A DNA stretch of 64,000 bases from Arachis hypogaea (GCF_003086295.3 NC_092043.1:48698598-48762597), one strand, 5' to 3'. Numbered from the stretch's first letter, positions 49,001 through 62,434 are shown. Notes: generated by a model not told the origin, from the sequence alone. Made by a program: numbers and translations.

Positions 49001-50061
49001 CAGATGAGTTATCTTTTGAAAAGAGAGCATGGCGCCTAAAGCTCAAGCATAATGACATATTGATCTTGGATGATCCCCAGCAGGGACAGAAAAGTTTCCA
49101 AATTCACGAATCGCTCGTCGGAGGGAACTATTATCTGTATAGTGCAGTGTGTCTTGATCATCCCTCACAGTTATTGACTTTATATGTTGGTTCACATCCT
49201 TCTAGACTTGAACCTTCATGGGAGGATATGAGCCTCTGGTACCAAGTTCAACGCCAAACGAAAGTTCTAAACATCTTGCGAAACCAAGGAATCTTGAGCA
49301 AATATTTACCGGAAATCATTGCCTCCGGTAGGATTCTACATTCCGGTCCATGCACGAAAGAGAGCCCTGGAGGAAGGTGTGATCACCCTTGGTGTGGAGC
49401 TCCAATACTAGTGACATCTCCAGTAGGGGAGCTGCTTTCATCTGTAATTGCTAATGAGGGGTCATTTTCGGCCGAAGAAGCGATTCGCCTATGCCGGGAC
49501 TGCCTAGCTGCTCTAAGAAGTGCAGCCATGGCTAATGTCCAGCATGGCGATATCTGCCCCGAGAACATAATACGTGTCATTGAAAGACAAGGGACTAGAA
49601 ACCAAGTTATGTTTATTCCTGTTTCGTGGGGCCGTGCCGTCTTAGAAGATAGGGACAGCCCTGCCATAAACTTGCAATTCTCATCATCTCATGCACTTCA
49701 GCATGGGAAGCTGTGTCCTTCTTCAGATGCTGAAAGCATTGTTTACCTCCTTTATTTTATTTGTGGAGGAACCATGCAGCAACAAGATTCCATTGAATCT
49801 GCATTACAATGGAGGGAGAGAAGCTGGGAGAAGAGAGTGATCCAGCAATATCTCGGCGAGGTTTCGGCTCTGTTGAAAGCTTTCGCAGACTATGTCGATA
49901 GCCTTTGTGGAACACCATACCCTGTAGACTATGATATATGGTTGAAAAGGTTGAATAAGGCTGTGGAAGGTTCAGCAGATAAGGGTAAAATGATTGAAGA
50001 AGTGGCCATAACTTTGAGATTAGAGGATGCTGCAGAGTCTTCAGGAGCTTCTGGCTCTTAA
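46027..50061 (+). CDS. Kinase-like (probable pseudokinase) protein, three exons
   Basis: Exons 46027-46036, 47458-47529 and 47930-50061 join in phase to give 737 residues. The first coding exon holds only ATGCAATTAG before a GTGAGT donor. Exon 2 gives FLQNGLESSPAKSVDGSFRK, and exon 3 enters at VISASTVSGASGLAKFAP. The large exon is open from its acceptor to the TAA. The N-terminal two thirds shows no domain I recognise. The C-terminal part resembles a protein kinase fold: a hinge-like PILVTSPVGELL, a catalytic-loop-like HGDICPENI (His566, Asp568, Asn573), but PVSWG (591-595) where DFG should be. Loss of the DFG Asp suggests a pseudokinase; catalysis cannot be excluded. I recall uncharacterised Arabidopsis proteins annotated as protein kinase superfamily with this layout. 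No signal peptide or membrane span is seen. Confidence 0.85.
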
Positions 50062-53000
50062 TTTCTTGTTGGAGAGTTTTATTTATTTATTTTTCTTTTT
50101 AAAGAAATTAATTGCTTAATTTTTGTAAAGTGCAATTGGGAAATCCAAATGCATTTTATATATGTATGACTTTTCAGGTTAAAATGGTTCATATCTTATT
50201 GTTTTGGTATCTTCTTTGGCAAGGTTTACTTTGGGGTGTTAACTGGTTTTTTTTTATCTGCATAAAATGTAATAACAAAGTTCATGCATTTTTTCTTTTT
50301 TTTTTCTTTTTTTATATATAAAAAAATATGTTCTAGTTCATGACTAATTTTGTTATCATGATGGTGATTTTTGTGTTGCAAGATTAATGAAAGTTTAATT
50401 GGACAGAGATATAGAAAGACCTTGTAATTGGAGCATGTTATTAGTACTTTGCAAAGTGGATGTGAATAACAAAAGAAAATCAATGTAGTAATTAGTTTAC
50501 TTATCTGGTTGATTAGAATTATTGTATTAAAGATTAAAGCACTCTAATGCTGATAACTGTTTTTGGTTCTTGTATTTGAACTTATTAAGATCAGGACTCA
50601 AATCAATGTAGAATAAAATAAAGGGTGCATTTGGATTGGACTTTTAAAAAAAAATTGTAAGATATTTTTTATTAAAAAAAGTAATTTGGCATGCAAAATC
50701 TTGGTCTAGTGGTTATTATATATGTCTTGCAATAAGTAATGAGTTCACTTGTCATATCTCTATATGCACAATTTATATATATAATTTAATAAATAAGATT
50801 TATTAATTTTTATCCAATAAAAATATATATTAATTTGTTTGAATTTAAATTAAATTATACAAAATTTATCTCACAATATTATAATTATTATTATTATAAT
50901 AATAAATATTTAAATTTAATTAAGTATTTTATTGTATTAACTATTTAATTGAATAATATATATATATATATATTAAATTATTTGATACAAAATAGATTGT
51001 GTTTATACTACTTATATTCTCAAAATTTACTAAATATAATAAGTCATTGAAATTCAAATAGGTAAAATTGTATTTTTCTCTTATAAACAATAAATATATC
51101 AAACAAAAAACTAAAGAAATTTTTTTTTTTTTAAGTGTGGCAGGAATAATGAGTCAAGGGAAGAATAAAGATCTTATAATAGACGACAAACAGCATTCTT
51201 AAGATCAGAGAGACAAAAAGTTTAAATATTCTGATGTTATTTATTTATTTATTCATAGATGAGACTACCTGTATTATTTCGAATTGAAAAGATTTTAATC
51301 ACATCTAATTGAAAAAAGAAAAAAAAGAACTGATAAGTAGAATAAGTACTTTTGTTCTTCTAATATAAATCAAACGTCATCAGCATATAAATGGTACCAA
51401 TATATAGTTTATGGATTTGATAATAGAATTTTTCATCTTGTTGACTTCTGTAGACATTACTTTATTCTTTTTTTCAGCTCACCTCCTCAACCACATGTTT
51501 TATACATTTTCAAATAAAATAAAATAAAATAAAGAATAGAAAAGAAAAAAAAAGAAAAAAAAAAAAGAGTGCCCTTAATTTGTTCCTATGGAATCATACA
51601 TGGATAATGAAGTTAATCATATCCTTAATTAAATTGTGTGCTACATTGTATATTCCATGCCGAAAAAATATAGTAGCAATCAATTCTGTAATAATAATTA
51701 AATAAAAATGTTAGGTGTCTAAGTTTTTTAAGTACTTAAATTTAACTAAGTTGTTAAAAAATAAAAAATGTCACTTCTTCTTTTATGGTTCTTTCTTCTT
51801 CAATGTCGTTGTTGTTGTCACTATCGTCACTGCTATCGTCACCACCATTATCTTCTTCTTCTTTAGTTTCTTCTTTTTTTTTTCCTCTTTATCCTCTCTT
51901 ATTATCATTATCATCGTCTTCATCTTCTTCTCTTATAAATAATTTGAAAATTAGAACATATAAATTTTGATATATAACACATAAATTTTGATGCACAACA
52001 CAAATTTTAGTATACAGTATAAAAATTTTTTAAATACCACATGTCCAAAATATTGACACATAATCATTGAAATACGCACAACACATAATTTTTTTTGAAC
52101 AACACAAAAGTCTTGTTGTATAGCATATAATTTTTTATGTGCAACATTAAAATTTTTGAAGAACTACATATCTAAAATATTGACTCACCCAACTAACAAA
52201 ATACATTCACAACAAAAATTTATACTTTGTGAAAAAATATATGTATTATAAGTAAAAATTTATATGTTATATCGATAAGTTTGTATTATATGTAAAATTT
52301 TGTGTGTCTTCAAAAATTTGTGTACCATGTCAATAAATTTTTGTGCTCTCTAACAAAAATTTGTGTGTTACAAAAACTGTAAAAAAGAAATAATAATGTG
52401 TATGCATATAATTTTTTCGCTGGACTTAATTGAATTTTGTTACAAAAATTTAATTAAATTTTGTTACAAAAAAATTTATACACATAATGATATCACTCAT
52501 AATTAAATACTCGGTGGTTTTTTTAATTATTATTATTATCTAAGGTGATTTAGGGAGTAAGTTTACTAATGAGCTCATTTAATTCTAATTTTTTAAATTT
52601 ATAAAGATGATATATACTTTGAGAAAATTTATTTATTGTAAACTGAAGAATTCAATACGTTAATATAGTATATTAGTATATTTTAAAAAAAATAATTAAG
52701 AATCAAAATATTATCCTCTTAATTATTCTCCTAAATTTCTAAATAAATAGTTTTAGATTTTTTTATTTTTTACAAAATAAAATATTTATTTAAATTTTAC
52801 TCATTTAAGAATAAGAGAACGAATATCAGTCATTAATTAGAACTCCTAAATATTACTTTTTTTTTTCCAAGAGAATAATACATAAAAAGTTTTAAAAAGT
52901 GTGCATTTACAAAATTTTTGATGCATTAGGAATATAATTGAATTCTCAATTATAAAACTTTAAGAGTGACACTTTTTTTTTGGCTCACATATTATTATAT

Positions 53001-54571
53001 TGGCTAGAACTTTATTCATATTTTCCAAACTTTTTAGAACATTCACAGTAGTGGCTTATAAAGAGAATAATGACATTTTAAACAGGAAAATTAGCCACAT
53101 TATTAATAGACAGAATGTAGAAAAACGGTCGGTATTCAATTGCTGCAACTTGCAAGGAACTGATTCTGTCTTTCCTTCAAAAAAGCTTATTATTATGACT
53201 TTTTTTAATTAAAAAAAAAAGAAAACCAAAATGCTAAAAGCTTATTAATATGATAGATATTACTATAAAAATTTTTAATTGTCTTTATGTAAGGATATTT
53301 TGTTTTTTAATCATTAAATAATAAATTGTAGAATTTAATTTTGATATATTATAAAAATATTATCTTTTCTAAAATGTAACTAAATAAACAAAACACACTT
53401 TAACCCATTTTATCAAAAATTTAACTTTTAATACAATAATAATCCATATTTGAAGAAAGGTCTTCTTTTTAAACTCGTTTTGGCAAAAATTAACCTTTTT
53501 TTTTAGTGATCAAAATGATAATTTATTTTAATTGTGTACACGGACCAGAGTTTAGATCTAGACTTAATTAATTTGAGTATTTTATAAAGTCCATTTTAAA
53601 AATTTAAATTTGACCTTAAATTAATCCGAAATAAATAATGTTAAACCTGATTGATTTGATACATAATTAGAATATGTAACTTAAAAATTTTATATAACAA
53701 ATTAATAATAAAATTTTATTTGTAAGATTGAATTTAATAAATATTATATAATATTTATACTAAAATAAATTATTTTAAACAAAAAATACCAAACATTATA
53801 AAAGTATTAACTGAAATATAAAAATATAATATTTTATTATTAATTTTAACATAAAATATATATTTTAATTGTAAAATATAACTTCAGTTTAGATTGAATT
53901 TATACTAAATATGACTTGAATCCGTAACAAAAATAATATTGAGTGAAAATGACAAAACACTAAAAATATGGTTTAGATCTAATTCACTCTATGTAAATTG
54001 AGTCCAACGAGTCTTATTTATTTTGATTATATTTTTTTGTTTAATTTAAAAAATGTTTATAATTTTAACCTTTGGAAGTCAACCATGACTATAAAGTATA
54101 AGCATAAGGATTTCAAACAATTTTTGTGTAATATATATACTGTTTACTTGTGATTGTATTTTATGTTTGCCAGGCTTTGTATGTATAGCATATAGAGTTA
54201 TATATATTATTCTTTTATCTTTAAGTCTTGTAAGTTGTATCTATATATAGAATTTGTTTATGAAGGATTAATTGTTCTATTTCATATAAATCTTAAGGAA
54301 GTTTTTTTAGTAAAGAGTATAATTAGATAAAGGGTAAAAATATTTATTAAATTTATAAAGAATATGTTATTATATGTGATAAATTTTTTTCATAATATAA
54401 ACTTTTTTTTACTAAAAGAAATTATTTTTATTTTTTTTATCATAGTATATTATCCAAACTTTAAATGTCAACCATTTGTTCAATCATTATTGAAAAAATA
54501 TATGAATAGAAATGGCGGATGTCATTTAGGAATTATAGAAAGGAAAGGTCTAGAGAGCTAGCAATTTTATT
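50062..54571. other. 3' UTR and AT-rich intergenic region
   Basis: The first 300-400 bases are the likely 3' UTR of the kinase-like gene. A tRNA-like A-box (TGGTCTAGTGG at 50702-50712) with a weak B-box about 40 bases later hints at a decayed SINE. Segment 51930-52400 has many inverted and direct ACAAAAATTTGTG-like motifs, preceded by a TTC-rich block at 51775-51930. No gene is supported. Confidence 0.4.
51930..52480. repeat. Degenerate short-unit array of CAACACAAATTTT-type motifs
   Basis: Units such as ACACATAAATTTTGAT and CAACACAAATTTTAGTAT recur every 20-30 bases. From about 52210 the same motifs run in the opposite direction (AAAATTTGTGTGTT). The halves may be arms of one long inverted repeat, possibly the core of a TIR element starting near 51709. 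Confidence 0.5.
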
Positions 54572-54579
54572 AAATTCTG

Positions 54580-55012
54580 TAGGGGTGTTTATGGATCGAA
54601 TCGTATCCACAGATCTGCAATAAATATCCGTATCTGATCCGAAAATTACGGATACGATCCGATTCGCAAATTGATTGGATCGGATCGCGAATATTTGCTT
54701 TATATCCGCAGATCCGTACAATAATAATTAAAAAATAAATAAATATATATGTTTGGTATTATATTTATTTATTTGTATGTTTTAGTTAGTAATTATTATT
54801 CATATATTGTATTATTTTGTTTTTGTTATTTAGAGAGAGTTTGATTAAAAATATTTTAGGAATAAATAAGTTTAAAAATATGATTACAAAGAAAAAGTTT
54901 AATTATGTGGATATATCCGATATCCGACCCATTCCGATCCGCACATTTGCGGATCGGATCAGATCCTACACTAAAAAGTGCGGATATCATATCCGATCCG
55001 CAGACACCCCTA
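54580..55012. mobile_element. hAT-type MITE (433 bp) with a perfect 8-bp target duplication
   Basis: The ends are TAGGGGTG and CACCCCTA. Identical eight-base repeats AAATTCTG flank it at 54572-54579 and 55013-55020, the hAT hallmark. Subterminal regions hold many inverted copies of GGATCGGATC, CGGATATCC and GATCCGCA. The middle is an AT-rich spacer. There is no transposase, so it depends on one supplied elsewhere. Confidence 0.92.
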
Positions 55013-55278
55013 AAATTCTGGTCAGTATGTAATCAGTAATAGAAAAATGAATAATCCTACGCTCTCAGATAAAATAAAATCTCACACCATTAAAAATATT
55101 ATTTATAATTATTTAATAACTATAAATCACAAAAATTACGGACCCTAACATTTCTCTTATAGAAAATTCCTCAATCTTTTATAGAATATTTGAAAGAGAT
55201 TATTATTATATAATATGGTACATATATCATCACTAACAAGTCTATAAATAAGTAATGGTATTTGAACCATAACACACA

Positions 55279-55281
<3 letters not shown>

Positions 55282-55371
<90 letters not shown>
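55282..55371. repeat. (AT)45 microsatellite
   Basis: This is a perfect run of about 90 bases. The Ile-Tyr open frame on the minus strand over it is an artefact. Confidence 0.96.
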
Positions 55372-55373
<2 letters not shown>

Positions 55374-57122
55374 AAAAAATAAAATTTAATTATGAGTACA
55401 AATTTCAACTAACTATTGTCTCTATACATGACACGTATTAGAGATAGACATGGAATGCCGATTTTGTGTTGCAGTTGATGATGTTGAAAAATGAAAGATA
55501 ATAAATGATGACCATCAAGCAAGCATCAACTATGTCTAGAGAGAAAGTATTGGAGAATAACAATTTTTGGGGATAACCTAAATAATAAATTAAAAAAAAA
55601 GTTAATTTTAATTTTAAAAATTAAATTTAAATTAATTAAATAAAATTTTTTATTTTAAATAGTTAATAAATTTAAAATATAATTCATTATTCACGTTGTT
55701 TATATTTTTTATGGTTCATTTAGCGAGATTGATGTCTAAAAATATGTTTATTATTTCAAATGTACAAAATTAAAAACACTTTTCATTTGAACCAATAATA
55801 TTATATATAAAAGGGAAAAAAACTTTAATGTAAAATTATATACACCGACTTCTGATTATTTTTATATTGAGGAAAAAGGACAAGATCAACCTAATTTTTG
55901 GGTAGAAAATTCGGTATTCCGAATTATATAATGTTGTGGTCAAACTCAAAAGGTGGAGCAATATATAACATGTGTTACACATATAATACTAATTAATAAT
56001 TAATTTGAGAGTCAAATATAATGTTGTGTGCAACATGTGATTAAGCACATAAATTCCAGGTTCTGGAAAGTGGAAACTCCTACATCATCACTCCATGTCC
56101 AACCATAATAGACAACTATAATATTCTTTTAATATCTTGTATGTATTATTAATTTATTATAAATGTTATTATAATAAAAATAGTTTTATAATATGAAGAT
56201 GCATAGTATAGATTTCAAAAATAGATGCATATATAGAACATATTTATTCACACATAACAATGTCATCCGATCCTTCTAACAAAATTTAACGATATATTAT
56301 AATGATTGATAAGTTCTCTTTATTTAAATTGAGTATTAATATTAGAGATATAATTATTTATATAATTTTTTATTAGTTTAAATTTTTAATAAAAGTAGTA
56401 TTATATATATATTATTATAATTTTTATAATTTAAAAATTTGAAATTTGATTATTATTGATCCACAAAAAAAAAAATATTAGCATAATACCAATAAAAAAA
56501 TTTATATAAAAATTTTACTGAAATTTAAAAAGAATTCTTACTCCATCGATCAATTTAAACTACTTTTGAATGAAATGGATAACAATCAAAATCATGTGTA
56601 GTTTCTAATCAAACCATTTCACACGCAACGAATCACAAAATGTTTACAACGTTATCCTTAATTTAGTTCTTCCATAGATACTCATTAAATAATTATTAGT
56701 GTTTATACATTATTGACTCACGATCATCACTAGCTAAGTAAATAAAATCAATTACTCCCTCTCTCTTTGAATATATATATAGTTTTGAAGATAAAATTCA
56801 TCATGAAATTATTTTTAAAAAAAATTTACTTGAATAAAAAAATATATAAATAATTATATCGATTTCTAATAGTCTGACCTTTCTCATCGTATAAGAATTT
56901 TTTTTTAGATTTGTATAAATTTTTATATAAATTTTTTTATTAATATTATACTAAAATTTTTTTATTAATCAAATTTTAAAATCTTTAGCTTTAAGTTATA
57001 AAATTTTAACTTTATATTATAATTCTTTTAAATTTAAATTAAAAAATATATAAATAAATATATATCTAATAAGATTAGTAGTGAATAAGATGAATAAATA
57101 GTTGTAGTAGTAGACTAGTAGT
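55372..57122. other. AT-rich intergenic region
   Basis: No coding, RNA or clear repeat feature is recognised in this stretch. Confidence 0.45.
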
Positions 57123-57131
57123 AATAATATA

Positions 57132-57273
57132 GGTGGAAACTCAAGTGTAGTTAATTTCACGTGAAGTTGATAATTGAGAGCTATTAGATGGTTTAATTGA
57201 TTAAACTAAATTTTTATCTAATAGTTCTCAACTATTAATTTTACGTGAAGTCCACTGGACTTGAATTTTTAAC
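57132..57273. mobile_element. AhMITE1-like Mutator-type MITE (142 bp)
   Basis: The left arm GGTGGAAACTCAAGTGTAGT, then TTCACGTGAAGTTGATAATT and GAGAGCTATTAGAT, is mirrored by the right arm. Nine-base flanks AATAATATA (57123-57131) and AATAACATA (57274-57282) differ at one base. The TTCACGTGAAGTTGATA core and the GAGAGC-TTAGAT motif match what I recall of the peanut AhMITE1 family; the named family is from memory. Confidence 0.75.
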
Positions 57274-57282
57274 AATAACATA

Positions 57283-58499
57283 TGTGATGGTTATGATGAT
57301 GACTTCACTATGCATTATTATTTCGGCTGGGAAAGGACAAGAATTGATTAAAAAGAGTGATGGATTGAATGATGATGAAGCAAAAACACATGTAATAACA
57401 ATAAAATAGAGTGGGAGAGATAAGACCAAACTACAATAATCGTAGAGAGAGAGAGAGAAAGATAGTATGAGTGTATATGATGTAGCGTGGAACTGTTGAA
57501 ACAAGAATTGTCACATTGTTGAAAGCGAAAGAATTAGGAATTAGGTGCCATTAACGTTAACTCCCACTACTTTTTTTTTCTTAATTATTATTTACCCTTT
57601 TTTCCCAAACCTTCACATCCTTATCTTCATCATCACTAATTACATAGTATGGCAAATGTTTATCTATTGAGGTATTTATAAATTAATTAGCCAAGTATAT
57701 ATTTATAAATCTAACATTTAAACCTAATGAAAATAATATATTTAATAACTAGTAAAAGTTTTCTATTTTTGATGTCATTAATAAATACTGTTAAAACAGT
57801 TGTATTAATAAGAAGTCCGAGAAAATAAATAGAATAATGAATGGAGTAACTGGAGGAATGAAACAAAGAGGAAAGACAAGAGGGAAGAGGGGAACTTATG
57901 AGAAAAGACAAAAAGGTGGTTGTGGCAGCATACGTACCCAACATCTCTACCTACCAAATCGCTATAAATCGAAAATGAGTTCTTTCAATTTTTTTAATTA
58001 AAAAAATAAAATATGATATTTAACTTTTTAATATATTTTATATTTTTTATTTTATCTATAAAATTAATAATAAAAAATTATATTTTATTTTTAAAAAATA
58101 AAAAAATTTATTTTCTTATAAACTATGGTATTATTTACCGTTCTCTTCTCTTTCTTGTGGGTCCTACCTTCTACCAAATAGCTTTCTATCTTGTTAGTAG
58201 TCTTATTTTGTTAGTAGTTATTATTTAGTGTATGATTAAATCTGAAAACGAGAATTTGTATTAAATTAATTTTATAAATTTGATTTTGATAAAATAAGTT
58301 GGTGTTAATTTTATTTATATTTATTAATTTTATATTAAAATAAATTATAATAAAATGAATGTTATTTGAATTTTATTATTTAAATTTATGTTTAAATAAA
58401 AATTATTAGAAAAGACATAGAATTTATATCATTTAAAATTATATTGTTTTAGATTAACATTTTGTATTTATGTAATTTCTTTAACCAAGTTAATAAAAT
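57283..58499. other. AT-rich intergenic region
   Basis: Small open frames, such as 57241-57504 and 57711-57944 on the minus strand, are low-complexity and lack domains. Nothing else is recognised. Confidence 0.4.
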
Positions 58500-59430
58500 T
58501 GTTTTTGTTTTACGCACTCGTCATCTTTTAACGTAAAACTCCTTTCTCAACGTAAAGTTTCTCTTTTTCGATGTAAAGTTTCTCTTTGTTCTTTTTCCTC
58601 AACATAGAACTTCTCTTTTTTAACGTAAAACTTTTTGTAATTTTTCTCTATTCTGATTTTTCTGATTTTTTTCCGTTTTTAGACTTCGATTTGTATTGCA
58701 TTTATATTTTTTTGTTTTCTTCTTCGTTTTTAGTTTTTAGATTTTAGATTTCTTCTTCGTTTTCATATTTCAATAGCGTATCAAAAGAATAAATAATTCA
58801 ATTTAAATCAGTTGAATGAGAGCGATTTGGATTTTTTTTTTGAATCGAAATCAAGTGGACGAGGTTTGGATTATTCAATTTTGAGTTGAATGGAATGAAA
58901 TGCAATTGCTAAATCCAGTTGTTTATGAACACTATTTTTTGTTCATTTGGTATTATACGACGATTTTTTTAATAATATTTTCGGTTCATTCGAGATGCAG
59001 GTGTTTCTGAATTCGAATTTATATAATGGACAATTTTCGGTTCATTTGGTATTATATAATGGTTTTGTTTTGATAATATTTTCGGTTCCAAAATTATTTA
59101 ATGATGTCACCACAGAGAATCAGAATCAATAAAGATATTAGCAAAATATTGGTGTTATTAGTGATGACGATAACAAAAGAAAAAGATAACGAAAAAAGAA
59201 AAAAAGAAGAAGAAGACACCGCATCAAAGAGAAATGAGAAGGAGGAAGAGGAGGAGGAGAAGGAGGGAAGAAGAAGAACTTGCGGTGCGTGAATCTGAAA
59301 GAAAAAGAAAAAGAAAAAGCGGCAATAAGAGCATGAAGAGTAACGGTAGTTGTTCGGGAGATTTTGAGCGCATGTACTATGAAAACAGTTTTTATTGGTG
59401 TTGGACCTGTTTAGATGTGCAGCAGATTTG
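58500..59430. repeat. Composite repeat: AACGTAAA array, TTTTCGGTTCATT repeats and a GA-rich tail
   Basis: At 58529-58640 a unit like AACGTAAAGTTTCTCTTTTT occurs about five times. At 58925-59095 the phrase TTTTCGGTTCATTTGGTATT and relatives occur four times. At 59170-59330 there is a purine tract of AAGAAGAAG and GAGGAGGAG type. This looks like one non-autonomous transposable element, but its ends were not found. The Glu/Lys/Arg-rich frames are artefacts of the purine tract. Confidence 0.55.
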
Positions 59431-60837
59431 ATTATTTTAATACTACTTAATTATTTTTTTTAAAACAACTTACATTTATATGTAGAAATTTAGTATTCTC
59501 TTAGTCATAATTTTTTAATACTCTTCTTTAGCACTTTTTTTATATATTTAATTAATTTTTTTTACTAAAATCAATAATTTATACTACAAAAAATAACAAT
59601 AGTAAATAAAATATATACTAATTTAAGAATGCATAGTAAAAATTATATAAAATTATATAAACAATAAATACAAAATTTCTATTAAAAATACAATAATATA
59701 CATCAATAAATATAAAAAAATCTAAACAAAAATATCTATATTATGAAAAAAAATAAAAAATTGATAAAAAATAAAATTTAACAAAGACAATTAACAATGA
59801 TATTAAAAAATTATTTATTTCTAAGGCATAGCCATAAAAAAATTCAAGAATTCTAATGATTGTTTATTAGTATCTTTTATTATAAATGAGATTAAATGAT
59901 AAAGCTAAAAAAAATTTAATTAATTTTTTAATTTAATAATTGAAGCAAAAGTTAGAATTTGTTATTTTTGGTGAATGGGAGTTAAAATCCAAAATTCTTT
60001 TTGTATTTAGAGAAAAAAAATTTTCAAACAAAAAATTTTTGCGTTCAAGAAAATTAAACGTGCTTCTTGTGTTTCTAATGTTAAACCAAACACTCCTTAT
60101 TTGTTACTACTATCAGCTCAAACGATTAATATCCTCTGAAGTAAAAAAGTTGACAAAGTGATAAAATGCAAAATTAATTATTCTTAAATTAAAATAGTGT
60201 GATATATATTTTATAGAAGTTATAAAATTAATGATAATTAATCATTCATTATACTATTTTATCAACTTTTTCATTTAAAAAATTTTAAATTCTAACCAAA
60301 ACTGTTCTCTCTCAAAAAATTAACAACAAATTTAATGAAAAATCTTCATCAATTGCATGAATTTTTTAAAAATAATTAACAATAAATCAATAATTAGCAA
60401 TAATCATCATTTAGTATTAATTAAAAAATAGAATCTCTTATTCAAAATTCACATTTTTTATTATTTTTAAATAATCTAAATAAATTTAAAAATAGAATCC
60501 AGAGAGAGATAGAGAGAGGGGATGGACATGATACTATATTACAAAAGTAATAGACCCAAGATAAATACCACTGAAACAGAGAGAAAAACCCCAACTCATA
60601 TTACTATATAATGTAGCATGTTATCTATTGTACATTACCGTTATTATACAAAGTTTTTTTAAGATGGATTGGACGAGTTCTAATTTGAAGTATCAATACA
60701 CATTTATTTACACAATACTAAAAGGCTTATATTCAATGTTTAGAATATTTGTCAAAGTTTGAACTCAAATGCAGTATATTAAGAGACATATAATTTTATA
60801 ATGATTTATATATAGCTAAACTAAAAGATATTTAGAA
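59431..60837. other. AT-rich intergenic region
   Basis: No gene or resolved repeat is seen. A short inverted pair (AAAAAGTTGACAAAGTGATAAAA at 60145-60167 against the reverse near 60252-60272) hints at a degraded hairpin element. Confidence 0.4.
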
Positions 60838-61820
60838 GGGTTAAGTACGATTTTGGTATCTAAAATAGAGATTAAAAATTTATTTTGTCTTCGACTTTTC
60901 TTTTCGCTACAAAATGATTCCAAAAATTTAACTTAATTTTAAAATCGTTCTTTTAATTAAATTTTTTATTTTTATTCCAAAAATACTCTTAACTAAAAAA
61001 AATTAAATAAAAAATAAAAAAAAAAGAAAAAAACACGGATTAAGAGAAAGGAGAAGGAAGAAAAAAACACGGATTAAGAGAAAGGAGAAGGGTATCAGCT
61101 GAAGGGGAGTGGAGTTTTGGTTCAGGGAGAAGAGGGGGAAAGGAAGAGAAGGGGAAGGGCCACTGCCGCTGCTCCTTGTCGCCACCGCTTTTATTCTTTG
61201 TCGTTTAGTTCTTGCCGCTGGATCTCACCATGAGGGTGGACGTCGCGCGCCACAAGCGGTTTCTGCTCCTTCTCCCCACCTTTGCTGACGTCATCACCTC
61301 GCTGTCACAACTCGTCTCGTCATTTGTTTTGGTAATTATATTTATGAATTTTTTGTTCTTGTAATTGAAGATGAATTTGAGGATTTCTGATTATTATAAT
61401 TGCATCTAAGTTTTGTTAATGAAAGAGGAAGATGCAGATGGTGATGGTGATGGAGTGGTAGTGGGTGGGAGCGGGGTGGTGGTGGATTTTGAGTTCTGAT
61501 GTTTTTTTTTATGATTCTATTATTTATTGTTGTTGTTGTTTTTTTCATATTTCTTCTTACAATTTCATTATCTATTGTTCTTCTAATGATGATGATGATG
61601 ATGGTGATGGTGGTGGATTCTGGTTCAGGAAGAGCTTCTATTTTGCTTCTTGGTTGATTTTGGAGAAGAGCGGAAGATGGTATTTTTGTTGAAAAGACAA
61701 TTTTAAAATTAAGTTAAAGTTTTGAGACTATTTTGTAGTAAAAAAAAAAGACAAAAAATAAAATAAAATAAATTTTCAACCTCTACATTGAAAGACAAAA
61801 TCGTGCTTAACCCTTTTAAA
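60838..61820. mobile_element. TIR element (983 bp), possible Pack-MULE
   Basis: Arms of about 130 bases are inverted copies: left AAGGGTTAAGTACGATTTTG, then AAAAATTTATTTTGTCTT, CTACAAAATGATT and TTTAACTTAATTTTAAAAT; right, reversed, AAAGGGTTAAGCACGATTTT, GAAAATTTATTTTATTTT, CTACAAAATAGTC and TTTAACTTAATTTTAAAAT. The interior at 61150-61330 is GC-rich and coding-like (GTCGCCACCGCTTTTATTCT, then ATGAGGGTGGACGTCGCGCG), but the source gene was not recognised. A GAT/GGT-rich run lies at 61584-61616. A clean target duplication was not found; the flanks TTTAGAA and TTTTAAA are unconvincing. Confidence 0.75.
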
Positions 61821-62430
61821 ACGAAGGAGAAAGAGTGGGCTGCCATACAGAAACAGAAACCTTGGGGTCCAACACTCAATGCTATGCCTTAACACAGCCT
61901 TTCAAGCAAAGAGAAGAAATTATAGGATTACTAAATATGTGTTGTAATATTATTTAACGTGTCATATTAATAAATTTTAATGCAATTAACAAATACAAAT
62001 AACAGAATAATTAAAATAACTAACTTAAAATTTTTAAAGAACGAATTTAATTAAAAAAATTAAAAACTAAAATAACAAATAAGATAAAATACAACTATAC
62101 CAGATAAAATAACACTTTTTTTTTACTAGTATATATCATCTTGTTATATATTTGTTTTCAACAATATATATTTACATTAAAATCTGTTATCAAATTAATT
62201 ATTAATATAAAATACATATTAAAATAAAATTCATATTAAAAATATATAAAATAAAACATTTATATGTTCACAAAAGATTATATATATACACTAAAAAGCA
62301 TGTGTATATTTATTCATATTAATTTACATATTTTTCTAATAATTAACCATTAAAATAAACTTGTCATAATGAAATAATCTAACCTCCAATAAACAAGTAA
62401 TCAAATTATTTTATAGTAATGATCCGTTCC
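61821..62430. other. AT-rich intergenic region
   Basis: No gene is recognised. The part at 62150-62290 belongs to the dispersed AT-rich repeat also seen at 24865-25160. Confidence 0.4.
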
Positions 62431-62434
62431 TTAG

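Noticed and set aside
55157..55408. Minus-strand open frame of repeated Ile-Tyr
   Set aside because: It is produced by the (AT)45 microsatellite and has no conserved ends.
59101..59431. Glu/Lys/Arg-rich open frames resembling a nuclear protein tail
   Set aside because: They are explained by a purine-only tract inside a composite repeat.
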